From Anaeromyces robustus (taxonomy: Eukaryota; Neocallimastigomycota; Neocallimastigomycetes; Neocallimastigales; Neocallimastigaceae): a stretch of 60,811 nt of DNA. The translations under genes and the position numbers were made by a program. Within the stretch, counting starts at the first letter, position 1; each line of letters begins with the position of its first letter. Shown piece by piece: positions 36,266 to 47,731 of this stretch. The DNA is taken from NCBI GenBank assembly GCA_002104895.1, contig MCFG01000400.1, positions 1 through 60,811 on the forward strand. Direction: 5' to 3'. The notes beneath the pieces were generated by a model that made no database searches, was not told where the DNA came from, and worked only from the letters and a program-made list of their open reading frames with translations.

Positions 36266-36480
36266 TAAAATTAAAGTAAAATTGATCTATCCTATTCCAC
36301 TAGGGTCGGAAATAGGATCGGCATTTGCCCTACTAGGCTGTCCTACTGTGTTATCAGCATTGACGTTCCTGGAGAGGTTGGTTTTAAAATTATTGAACAA
36401 TATATGGTTGTCTTTTACAGGAAACTGGCATGATATCATTCAATAGAGCCGCAGATCGCAACAAGAATGGATCTATCTCC
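36266..36480. other. Isolated GC-richer island, unrecognised
   Basis: About 200 bp of normal composition (GGGTCGGAAATAGGATCGGC, CTACTAGGCTGTCCTACTGT, GACGTTCCTGGAGAGG, AGAGCCGCAGATCGCAACAA) in otherwise ~85% A+T DNA. Three frames stay open for 30-60 codons: plus YCVISIDVPGEVGFKIIEQY, plus GSEIGSAFALLGCPTVLSAL, and minus SRNVNADNTVGQPSRANADP. A possible splice acceptor TCTTTTACAG precedes GAAACTGG at 36420. I cannot decide between an exon, an RNA gene and a transposon fragment. Confidence 0.35.
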
Positions 36481-38068
36481 AATATAATGGATTTATTCTT
36501 TTATTCCTGAAGGGTTAAAATTATTTTACTTGATTCAAATGTTTACAAATATATTTCATATAAAAAATTGAATTATTAATAAATGTATCAATAACAAAAT
36601 ACAAAATTGACTTTTAATTGACTTTTTTTTTTTTTTTATTGAATTCGTCTCTAAATATATTAAAATTAAAAAAAAAAAAAAAACTAATGAAATATTTCAT
36701 TAGTTTTTATTCAAAATTTTGTTATTTATTGTATTTATTATTTTTTTTTTTTAAAATGGTTGATATATTAATAATAACATCCCAAGAGAATGACCCAGGT
36801 TAGATTCCAAGTTAAAACATTTTTTTCCCGGAGATTTAATTAAATGATTAAAATGATAATTTTTTTTGATATATATTTTACGTTATTTTAAAATTTTCCA
36901 ATACAAAAAAAAAAAAAGTACAATGAATGAAGATCAATTGTTATTAAAAAAAATTCATGAATAATTTTCTATTAAATTTTTTGAGTAGTATAAATAATGA
37001 AATTTGATTTATTATATAATTTTAAACTTTTAATAATCATTGAACATCATTATTTCATATATTAATAGTAGTTATAATAAAGTTTTAATTTTTTTTTTTT
37101 TATTTATTTATTATTTTTAATGTAAAAAAAAAAAAGAGAAGTAAAAATAAATAAAAAAAAAAAAAATAAATTAAAAAAAGAATTAATTAAAAATTAAATA
37201 AGAATCTATTTGTTCTATAAAGAAATAATATTTTAATTTCAATTTGAAATAAGATCTATTGATACTTTATAAATTATTATTTTTCCATTAGTTTTATATC
37301 ATCATAGTTATATACTTCAAAATTTCATTAAGATTATCATATAAATTATTTCTTCTTCTTATTATATATAGTTTTAATTATTGTCTTATCAGTGTTATAG
37401 TTTTTTTTTTAATAATCATAATGTATTTTGTCAATATCAAATTCACAACAATTATTATTAAAGAAAATTTAAATATTAGAAAATTTTGTTATTTTTTTAT
37501 TTGTTTTTCATATATATACATATATATATTATTTATTTATTCAATATCTTTGTGGTAGTCATTTTCTTTATATATATAATATTTTTTCCTTCCTTCTTTT
37601 TGTTATTATAATCTTATTAAAAAAAAAAACAATATTAATTTTATTTTACTTAATTTATATTCGATTAAAATTAAATATATTTAAATTTCAGTATCGAAAA
37701 TATATCTATTATTTTATCAATGATATTAATTATTTCTTTGGAGAATTAATGAGAAAATTATTGAATGAGTATTCTTAGATTGAAAAACTTTGTTTCTAAT
37801 TTTTTTCAACAATTACTTATTTTTTTACATATTTTTTTTTTTTTTTTTTCATTATTTAGTAGATGTCGCGTTATAAGTCTTGACTAATTGTGAATATAAT
37901 AATATTAATGTTATAATGATTATAATAAATATAAGGAAAGTTATTAAATGGACCTAAAGAAAATTTCAAATGTATTTAGAAATATATAGAATAATTAAAA
38001 TTTTTAGCAAATGGTATGTTATAAGTTTTACAATTATGAGTATAATAAAATTAAGGTTCCACTTTACA

Positions 38069-38109
<41 letters not shown>

Positions 38110-38252
38110 ATAATTATTAGGAGCTTTAATTGAAGTACAGAAATTTTTATACTTTGCCTTCTTTTTGATGTTTATATCTATATATATAAGTTTAAATTTC
38201 AATGATGGTTATTCCATACATACTATTTAATTAATTAATTAATTAATTAATT

Positions 38253-38289
<37 letters not shown>

Positions 38290-38314
38290 TATTTATTTAT
38301 TTATTTATATTTAG

Positions 38315-38377
<63 letters not shown>

Positions 38378-38719
38378 TTATTAATTTCATATCAAAAAAT
38401 AGAGTGAAAAAATTTCCGTAAAATATAATGTACATTATAATGTACAAAAAATTTTTATTACGTATAAATATTATTGGTTAATTATATTTTTATATTACAT
38501 AAATATATTTATTATTTACATATATTTCAAATGATATCACCTGATAAAAAATAATGTATTTTTTGATGTACAAAAAATTTTTTATTACGTATAATATAAT
38601 TGATTAGTTTTATTAATAATTTACTTATATCTATGTTGATTTTACATAATATCCACATGATTCAAGAGGATAGGAAATAATGTACATTTAATCTACAAAA
38701 ATTTAAAATACATAAAAAA
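36481..38719. other. 2.2 kb of AT-rich DNA without a recognisable gene
   Basis: Holds a perfect 30-bp palindrome at 36679-36708 (arm AAAAACTAATGAAAT). A short open start ATGGTTGATATATTAATA at 36756 runs into CCAGGTTAGA, which could be a splice donor, but no continuing exon was found. TTTA array at 38228-38380. Nothing else supported. Confidence 0.5.
38228..38380. repeat. (TTAA)n/(TTTA)n array
   Basis: About eight TTAA units followed by ~120 bp of TTTA units. Confidence 0.9.
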
Positions 38720-40455
38720 GGATGTGGGGCATTTCGACAGAATGTGTTGCATTTCGCAATGTTGCATTTCGCAATGTTGCATTTCGCAGAATGTGGTGCA
38801 TTTCGCAATCGTGCATTTCGGAATCGTGCATTTCGGAATTGTGCATTTCGGAATCTGTGGCGCATGAAATTTTATATATTAAATAAATGAATATATAAAT
38901 AAATAATAATTAAAAATTATAATTAATAATTACAAATTAAAAAATGGAATAAAATGAAATAAAAATAATTAAAAAAATTATAATAAAATCAAAGAATTGA
39001 AAAAAAATACAAAAGAATACAAAAAAAATTAAAAAAGAAAGATTCAAGTTATTCATTAACTTTTACAAACAAACAAAAATCATATTTTTTCAAAGTCTTT
39101 TATTTTATTTAATATTTTATAATATTTTTCATTTATATTTAAAATTATTTATATAAAATATTTTAATTTATTTTATTATTAAATTGTAATAATAATAACT
39201 AAAATTTTAATAAAATAATAAAAAATAAAAAAATATTTATTTAATGATTTTTAAACATAATTGATATTATTATTTTTACTAAATAAGATTGACATTGATA
39301 TTGATAATATTTTTATACTAAAAAATTTGATATTGATATTAATAATAATATATTTATATTAAAAATTTTGATATTGATATTAATAATATTTTTATACTAA
39401 AAATTTTGATATTGATATTAATTATATTTTAATTATAGTTAAATAGATCAGTTTTAGATATAATTTAGCTAAAAACTAGCTAAAAAAATCTTAAAGTAAT
39501 TTTATTTCCTTATATTGTTACAAGAACAATAATTAAGCATAACATATAATTTAAAAAGGTTAGAAAAATACTAATTTATAATAAAAAATTAGTATTTTTT
39601 ATTATTTAAATCAATTAAGCAATTATACCATAATTCAACAATATCTTTTCTATCATATCCATTATAAAAATAATCTTTTTCCATATATTTATAATTTTCA
39701 ATTATATTTTTTATTTCATCAGTTTTTCTAATTATTTTTTGTTTTTTCATCAGTTTTTCTAATTTTTTTTTGTTTTTTTCTCCAGATTCCATTAATTTTC
39801 CTTTCGTAATCATTGTAGGATAAGGATTCTTCTTTTTTTAATATATAAATTAATTTAAAAAAATGAAGGTTTTTTTGGAAATAAATTATTTAAGTAATTA
39901 TTAAAATATTCTGAAGCATTATTTGTTATATGCTCCATATTCTTATAATAATTCCAATAATTAGTATTATATTTATGTAAATAATTATTTTTAAAATATA
40001 ATAGTTTTATTTATTTAATGATAACAGAACAAGTCCTTTTTTATATACAATTTTTAACAAAATATTATTTAAAAGATTATTAATAAAATAATATTTAATT
40101 TTATTTAATTATTTATGTATTTATTTATTTATTTATATATTATTTATTACAATAATTATTTATTTAATAATTATAATAGTTTTATTTATTTAATGATAAC
40201 AGAATAAGTCCTTTTTTATAATACAATTTTTAACAAAATATTATTTAAAAGATTATTAATAAAATATTATTTAGATTTTATTTAGTTATTTATATATTTA
40301 TTTATTTATTTATTTATTTTTGATAAATGTGGCTATAAAATATTTTATCATCAAGCCACATACAATAATGTACGATTCCTAAATGCACGATTCCGAAATG
40401 CACCACATTCTCAAGCCACATACAATAATGTACGATTCCGAAATGCACTTCTCCC
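38720..40455. mobile_element. MULE family A, copy A2, with stacked terminal repeats and a transposase relic
   Basis: The left side carries three successive element-like starts: GGATGTGGGGCATTTCGACA (38720), GAATGTGTTGCATTTCGC and GAATGTGGTGCATTTCGC, each followed by tandem GCATTTCGNAAT units. The right side carries two successive ends, one finishing GCACCACATTC (~40411) and one finishing CACTTCTCCC (40455). Inside: A1-like sequence, two to three 37-bp units, and a minus-strand transposase C-terminus. The order suggests related elements inserted into each other's ends. Confidence 0.75.
39589..40010 (-). pseudogene. Family A MULE transposase, C-terminal relic
   Basis: Minus strand: YFKNNYLHKYNTNYWNYYKN, MEHITNNASEYFNNYLNNLF (catalytic-Glu block), PKKPSFF, then frameshift, YNDYERKINGIW, RKTDEIKNIIENYKYMEKDY and DRKDIVELWYNCLIDLNN. 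It aligns along the last ~130 residues of the transposase at 57639-59069 (HITNNASESYNNQLKSIFSK; RTDEINAIVKYYKNMEILEK; INLWLDCLDDLN), but is clearly a different subfamily. The N-terminus, FLYWCH region and both catalytic Asp blocks are gone. Confidence 0.8.
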
Positions 40456-40756
40456 AAATAATTGTATGATAATTATAATGATAATAAAATATTAATAAAA
40501 TTGACAATAACAAAATTACACTTAATAAAACTGTCTACAACATAAAGAAAACAAATTAAAATACTGATCACATGACTACCAACATTAATAAAGATTATAA
40601 TAAAAATTTAAATAATAATAACTTTAATAATAATATTATTGTAAAGATATAATGTGCCATATTATAATATCTTTAATTGTAAATTCAGCCACTTTACAAG
40701 TAACTGAATTACATAAAATATTTCTGTAAAATTATTGTGAAACAATAATTTAAATC

Positions 40757-41826
40757 GGGAGAGTTGCATTTCGCAATGTTGCATTTCGCAATGGGGCGCA
40801 TGACAAAGATTTGTAGGTTGCATTTCGCAATGTTGCAATGTTGCATTTCGCAATGGGGCGCATTATTGTATAAATAATTAAATAAATAAAAATATAATAT
40901 AAAGAATTATTATTTAATAATATTTTTTTATTTAATAATATTTTTTTATTTAATGATATTTTTTTATTTAATGATTTAATAATATTAAATATTTTTTTTT
41001 AATATTGAATATTTTTTTAGTATTTTAATAATATTTTATTTATTTTTTTTATTTAATGATATTGAATATTTCTTCAATATTTTTTATTTAATATTTTAAT
41101 AATATTGAATATTTTTTGAATATTTTTTTTATTTAATTATATTTTTTATTTAATATTTTAATAATATTGAATATTTTTTGAATATTTTTTTTATTTAATT
41201 ATATTTTTTATTTAATATTTTAATAATATTGAATTTTTTTTTAATATTTCAATTCAAAAAATTTTATAAAAATATTTAATTTTATAATGAATTTTTATTT
41301 TTATATTTTTTTTTTCGTAAATAAGTAATTAATAAAAAAATATTTATTTATTTATTTATTTGTTTCTTTTCTTTATTCTAAAGTTTATATTATTTTTTAT
41401 TTATTATTTGTTAACGTCTTTTTAATAAATATATATATATAATACTGTTATATTATTTATTATCTTTTATTTTTTTTTATTATTATTCATTTATCAAAAA
41501 AATAAAACAGATATATTTAATTTTATAATAAATTTTTTTTTTTTTTAATTTTTTTACTTTTTTTTTTTTTTGTAATTAAGTAATTAATAAAAAAAGAAAT
41601 ATTTATTTATTTGTTTCTTTTCTTTATTCTAAAGTTTATATTATTTTTTATTTATTTATTTAATTTTTTTGAATTCTATTTTATTTTATTTCATAACGTG
41701 GCTTTCATAATTTGTGTTAAAAAATTTTTCATTTTTTTATTTGTTTTTTATGCGCCTCATTGCAAAAATTTAATATGCGCCCCATATCATATTGCGAAAT
41801 GCAACATTGCGAAATGCAACACATTC
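40757..41826. mobile_element. Non-autonomous MULE B, 1,070 bp, with perfect 9-bp duplication
   Basis: Flanked by ATTTAAATC at 40748-40756 and 41827-41835. The empty site is present once at 339-347 in LTR F copy 1. Left end GGGAGAGTTGCATTTCGCAA, right end (reverse complement) GAATGTGTTGCATTTCGCAA, both continuing TGTTGCATTTCGCAAT. A second GGTTGCATTTCGCAATG...GGGGCGCAT block follows 60 bp inside the left end. The interior is AT-rich with no transposase. 9-bp duplications and this end structure fit Mutator-like elements. Confidence 0.95.
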
Positions 41827-42191
41827 ATTTAAATCAATTAAATAAAGTTCGAAACAAAATAATTATTAAATTTTAATTTTTCATTTATAAAATTTTCCAT
41901 TGTTTTTAAATTCAAAATATATAATAAATATAGTATATTAATATTAAAATAATAAATAAATAATAAATAGAATAAATTCAAATAAAATAGTATTTAGTTT
42001 AAATTAGTAATTTTAGTTTACTAAATTTAGTTATAGTTTATATTTTATTAATAAATAAAATTTATTAGGATAGTTTTATATAGAAATATATTATAAATAA
42101 ATAGGAAAAATATATTATATTATAATTAATAAAAAATATAAATAGTCAAGAAAATTTTATGTAATTTGGAAAAAATGTAATTGTTATTAAC

Positions 42192-42755
42192 TGTAATAAA
42201 TTGTAAAAAATAAGTAAATTATTTTACACAATTATTTTGATTGACCCAACAGGTCTACACAGAAAGTAAATCAGAAAAGAAAATTGGTTTTATAAGAACT
42301 TGTTTTATTAGATTTATTAAAAGTAAAAATTTATTTATTTATTAATTAATTTTGTAATATTCTGAATTACTTATAATTAATTAATAAAATCGCGAAGAAT
42401 TAATCATTTAAAAATTTTACACCTATTTATACTTTTTACGGAAAAATAGTTTTCTTTGTAAAAAGTTATTTAAAATTTCTAGAAACTTTTGATTAAAATC
42501 TTATAGAAAAATTTAGAAAAATTTAATATAAAAGTTGTCTTAAATTTTTGATTGTATTCTATTAATTTCTACGTAAAATACAGAAATAAAAATACAGAAA
42601 TAAAATACAGAAATTTATAATAAAAATTTTAAAAAATAAAATTTTTATAAAGTTTGTAGCAAGTGTTAGTCGAACCCAGAGTGTTCGCCCAGATGGTCAT
42701 AGTGACTAACCACTAGACCATGGTTACTATTTTATTAATTGTGAGATTCGTTACA
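42192..42755 (-). mobile_element. Solo LTR C, copy 4, with perfect 5-bp duplication
   Basis: On the minus strand TGTAACGAATCTCAC ... ending at 42192. Flanked by TTAAC at 42187-42191 and 42756-42760. 564 bp. Carries the tRNA-like module and a TATA-like motif (AAAAAGTATAAATAGGTG near 42420-42437). Inserted in LTR F copy 2. Confidence 0.9.
42660..42727 (-). promoter_or_regulatory. tRNA-like Pol III module in LTR C4
   Basis: Minus strand: A-box-like TGGTCTAGTGG (42710-42720) and B-box GGTTCGACT (42668-42676), same spacing as in C1-C3 and C5. Confidence 0.7.
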
Positions 42756-42760
42756 TTAAC

Positions 42761-42765
<5 letters not shown>

Positions 42766-42837
<72 letters not shown>
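42766..42837. repeat. 72-bp homopolymeric T-run
   Basis: The longest homopolymer in the window, between LTR C4 and LTR E copy a. True length is uncertain in any assembly. Confidence 0.9.
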
Positions 42838-42841
<4 letters not shown>

Positions 42842-42860
42842 CTTAAAATAATTAATAATG

Positions 42861-45021
42861 TGTCGCGAATATTAGTGAATTTAAAATTGAAATTCACTAA
42901 CAGATCAATTACATTTAAATTTCGTTATTGACTAAATCACTTAAAATTCGATTTTCAATAAAATAAACAAATATTAAAAAGTATTTAAATTGATATTGTA
43001 AAGGGTTTGGACAAATTAAATAAATATGAATGTGACCCATTTCGCCAAATTAAAATACAAAAATTTACACTTTTTAAAAAATACGCCATATTAAAAATGT
43101 AATTATTTTATTTTAATAAATAAATAATAAATAATAAATAATAAATAATAAATAATAAATAATAAATAATAAATAAATAATAATAAATAATAAATAAATA
43201 ATAATAAATAATAAATAAATAATACTAAATAATAAATAAATAATAATAAATAATAAATAATAAATAAATAAATAAATAATAAATAAATAAATAATAATAA
43301 TAATAAATAAATAAAATAAAAAAATAAATAAAATAAAGTATACATAGTTTTATTTAGCCACAAAAAAAAATATGTATGTTTGATGGATTTATGAATATAT
43401 AATAATGTGGCGTATAAATAATAAAATAAAATAAAATAAAATAAAATAAAATAAATGATATTTCATAAATAAAATAATAAAATTAAATAAAATAAAATGA
43501 AATAAATATTATTTTATTATTTATTATTTATTTCTATTATTTATTATTTATTTCTATTATTTATTATTGATATAGATATTTATATATGAAAAAATTCTTT
43601 ATAATTATATTTATTTTAACATTTATTTATTATTTATTTATTCATTAAAATAATTTATGGTAGTATAAACCATGTGAAAATTATATCTTGTTACATTCAA
43701 AAAAAATTAATTATAAAAAATAAAAATAAAAAGTTGAATGTGGCTTATTGATTAAAATAAAATAATTACATTTTTAATATGGCGTATTTATTAAGAAATG
43801 TAAATTTTTGTATTTTAATTTGGCGAAATGGGTCACATTCAATAAATATTAATCAACTTAATTTAACCCTTAAGATATTAATAAAAATAATCAGAAGAAA
43901 AATAACGATAACTTGCCAAATAATTGAGATTTTCCTCCGCTTCGCTTTGATTTTATGCTCATTGGGAAGCTCTGCTCAAGAGCTACAACATATCTGAATT
44001 TCAGCCCATTTGGACCACTGGTTGGCGAGATATTGGACTTTAAAGGTTTACACAATATAAAAATATAATTAAATATTTACAAGGATCCATAAATAAATAA
44101 TTATAATATTTTATATAGATAAAATCTTTTTATTTCAATAATTATATTATAATTTATAATAATAATAATTCATTCAGATATACAGAAAACGCCTTCAAAT
44201 AATTTATGAAATATTAATTAGAATAATAATAATAATTTATATAATATATTATAATAATTGTTAATTATTTTTATAAAAATTAGAATAGTTGATTATTATA
44301 TTAATTTACAGAAATTCTTAGAATTCCAAAAAATCTCAAAAAGATTTAAAATTTACTTAAGATCTTAAATAATTAAAAATATCCCATTTTATCTAGAATT
44401 AATTATACAGAAAAGATCATAAAAATCCAAAGATAAAAATAATTAATATATAGATAAATAATTAAATAGTATACTAAACAATTAAATAATTAAATAGTTA
44501 ACTAGTTAAATAATTAGAATAGTTATAAATCTAAATCTTAGATTATAAATTCTTATCATTAAATTTATTAATAGTTTATATAGTTTTATATTAGTTTTAT
44601 ATAGTTAGATTTTTATCAATATTATTTTATTCATATATTTTATTTAAAATTATACATGTATAAATATATTATCAATAGATTATAATAATTAAATGTATTA
44701 ATAATTATTAGATTTAGAAAAAGTATAAATAAGGATTGAAATTACAATTCCTTTTAATCTTTGTAAGATTATTAAATAACTTAGAATTAATGACTTAATA
44801 ATCTAATTATTATTTAAACTTTTCTTAATTAATTATTAATAAAAAATATTATTATAAAACTTAATTATTTAAAAACGTGTTCTTTTAATTAATTAATTAA
44901 TTTATTGTGTATTAATAAATAAATTTGCCTATTAATTATATATTTGTTTAATTAGTTATTTTGTTATTAATTAAACATCTTGACCTGACCATTATTAAAC
45001 CAAAACTACCCTCATTTAACA
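42861..45021 (+). mobile_element. LTR E, copy a, containing MULE M2
   Basis: TGTCGCGAATATTAGTG ... CCCTCATTTAACA. 1,339 bp after removing the MULE, the same length as the solo copy at 12818. The right end joins insert D sequence; no 5-bp duplication is seen, so one flank was rearranged. Confidence 0.9.
43028..43840. mobile_element. Non-autonomous MULE M2, 813 bp, perfect 9-bp duplication
   Basis: Both ends are inverted copies of the left terminus of MULE M3: GAATGTGACCCATTTCGCCA and its complement. The terminal inverted repeats are ~105 bp. Duplication AATAAATAT at 43019-43027 and 43841-43849. The interior contains a head-to-head piece of the M3 right-end region (TTTTATTTAGCCACAAAAAA followed by inverted TATGTATGTTTGATGGATTT) and AT microsatellite, so it arose by foldback-type rearrangement of an M3-like parent. 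No transposase. Confidence 0.95.
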
Positions 45022-46172
45022 TTAAAAATTTACCATAAATTTTAACTAAAATAAAATATAATATAAATATTAATTAAACCTAAAATTAAATTAGTCAGTA
45101 TACTAACTTAATAGTATACAAAAATTATTAAGTTTTCTAGAAAGAAATAAATAAAAAGAGAATAAATATTATAAATATTAATTATAAATTAAATAAAATA
45201 ATTTCTAGAATAAAATAAAATTTAATAAAAATATTAATAATAAAATTCAAAAGAAAAATAATTTTTAAATAATTAAATAAATCTTTAATAATAATTAAAA
45301 CTTATAAATAATTAAAAATTGTAAATAATAAATGTAAATAGTTAAAAAGTTGTAAATAACAAAATTAATAATTAAAATTATTAATTTAGCTGATAATCAT
45401 TAAATGATTATTATTCATAAATTAAATAGAAATAATTTCTATTTCTTTATTCTTTTATTTCTTTTATATAATAAAAATTATTCTTATTTATCATTTTTAT
45501 TCTTTATTTTCTTTTCTATAATGAAAATTGTTCTTTTTATTTATTTTATTATTAAATATTATAAATACTTTAAATTATTGTAAAAATATAAATACATGTA
45601 AAAATTTTATAAAAATTATTTCGTTGTTATTAGAATAGTAAATAATAACCAAAATAAAATAATAAAATATAATAATAATTTAATAATAATTATAAAACTA
45701 ATAATAAAATTAGAATTAGTTAAAATAACAAATTTAAATAATAAAATTATAAAATAATAAAATAATAAATTTAAATAACAAATTTATAAAATAAAACAAT
45801 AATAAAACAATAAATTAATAAAATAATAAATAAAATATAAAATATTAAAAATCAAATAATAAAACGTATTATAAATAATTTTTAGTGTAACCAAATAAAA
45901 ATTATAGTTAAAAAGAAGTTTAATAAATAAACTTAATAATTAAAGGAATAATTATCAAAAACTTAGTAAAGTAAAGTAGTAAACTTAGAAAAGGAATTGA
46001 CTTTCAAACAAGAACTATAAAGAATTAAGTAAGTATCTACAAAATTATTATTCTTGATAAAGCTATTATCACTTTTGAAGGCATTTTTCAAATTAAGATA
46101 ATAGACGAATTTATCAATTGTGATAAAGAATGAAATTTATAAAAATATGATTAATATCAGCTGAATTTCAAA
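45022..46172. mobile_element. Insert D, copy 2
   Basis: Matches 11828-12817 and continues through TTATCACTTTTGAAGGCATT, which in copy 1 is split by solo LTR E. It is thus the unoccupied version of that target (TTATC present once). Contains a ~57-bp segment absent from copy 1 near 45950-46000 (GTAAAGTAAAGTAGTAAAC). Extends beyond the copy 1 end to LTR E copy b. No coding sequence. Confidence 0.75.
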
Positions 46173-47530
46173 TGTCGCGAATATTAGTGGATTTAAAATT
46201 GAAATTCACTAATAGATCAATTACATTTAAATTTCGTTATTGACTAAATCACTTAAAATTCGATTTTCAATAAAATAAACAAATATTAAAAAGCATTTAA
46301 ATTGATATTGTAAAGGGTTTGGACAAATTAAATAAATATTAATCAACTTAATTTAACCCTTAAGATATTAGTAAAAATAATCAGAAGAAAAATAACGATA
46401 ACTTGCCAAATAATTGAGATTTTCCTCCGCTTCGCTTTGATTTTATGCTCATTGGGAAGCTCTGCTCAAGAGCTACAACATATCTGAATTTCAGCTCATT
46501 TGGACCACTGGTTGGCGAGATATTGGACTTTAAAGATTTACACAATATAAAAATATAATTAAATATTTACAAGGATCCATAAATAAATAATTATAAAATT
46601 TATATAGATAAAATCTTTTTATTTCAATAATTATATTATAATTTATAATAATAATAATTATTCAGATATACAGAAAACGCCTTCAAATAATTTATGAAAT
46701 ATTAATTAGAATAATAATAATAATTTATATAATATATTATAATAATTGTTAATTATTTTTATAAAAATTAGAATAGTTGATTATTATATTAATTTACAGA
46801 AATTCTTAGAATTCTAAAAAATCTCAAAAAGATTTAAAATTTACTTAAGATCTTAAATAATTAAAATGTTAAATGAGGGTAGTTTTGGTTTAATAATGGT
46901 CAGGTCAAGATGTTTAATTAATAACAAAATAACTAATTAAACAAATATATAATTAATAGGCAAATTTATTTATTAATACACAATAAATTAATTAATTAAT
47001 TAAAAGAACACGTTTTAAAATAATTAAGTTTTATAATAATATTTTTTATTAATAATTAATTAAGAAAAGTTTAAATAATAATTAGATTATTAAGTCATTA
47101 ATTCTAAGTTATTTAATAATCTTACAAAGATTAAAAGGAATTGTAATTTCAATCCTTATTTATACTTTTTCTAAATCTAATAATTATTAATACATTTAAT
47201 TATTATAATCTATTGATAATATATTTATACATGTATAATTTTAAATAAAATATATGAATAAAATAATATTGATAAAAATCTAACTATATAAAACTAATAT
47301 AAAACTATATAAACTATTAATAAATTTAATGATAAGAATTTATAATCTAAGATTTAGATTTATAACTATTCTAATTATTTAACTAGTTAACTATTTAATT
47401 ATTTAATTGCTTAGTATACTATTTAATTATTTATCTATATATTAATTATTTTTATCTTTGGATTTTTATGATCTTTTCTGTATAATTAATTATTATAGAT
47501 AAAATGGGATATTTTTAATTATTTAAGATC
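46173..47530 (+). mobile_element. LTR E, copy b, with its distal half inverted in place
   Basis: 46173-46866 is the first half of LTR E in plus orientation. 46867-47530 is the second half in reverse orientation (TGTTAAATGAGGG ... TTTAAGATC). The 18 bp GATCTTAAATAATTAAAA occur at the breakpoint (46849-46866) and inverted at the far end (47513-47530). Carries no MULE at the position used in other copies. Confidence 0.85.
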
Positions 47531-47731
47531 CTTATTTTTATACTGTCTTTTTTCTTTTATAATTACATTTTCGAGTTTCACATTGGCCCTCGCTGGTAGG
47601 CTCAGACGTAAGTCCTACATTCAGCTCGAGTAAGTTGATAAACTGAAAGAACAGCAGTATGAAATAGAAAAAATTATTAAAAGAAAAAACATCTTTGTAA
47701 ACTTCTGTGTAATCAAATATTTATTTAATTT

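Larger units (their letters stand above)
40640..42765 (+). mobile_element. LTR F, copy 2, carrying a MULE and a solo LTR C
   Basis: Begins TGTAAAGATATAATG and matches LTR F copy 1 up to AACAATAATTTAAATC (40756). It resumes at 41827 with ATTTAAATCAATTAAATAAA after the MULE, and is broken again at 42191 by solo LTR C4. The 3' limit is obscured by a 72-bp T-run. 40456-40639, between A2 and this LTR, is AT-rich with nothing recognisable. Confidence 0.7.

Noticed and set aside
38662-38865. Minus-strand ORF with RNA/RFRN repeats (also 40662-40853 and 54860-55072)
   Set aside because: All derive from MULE terminal repeats.
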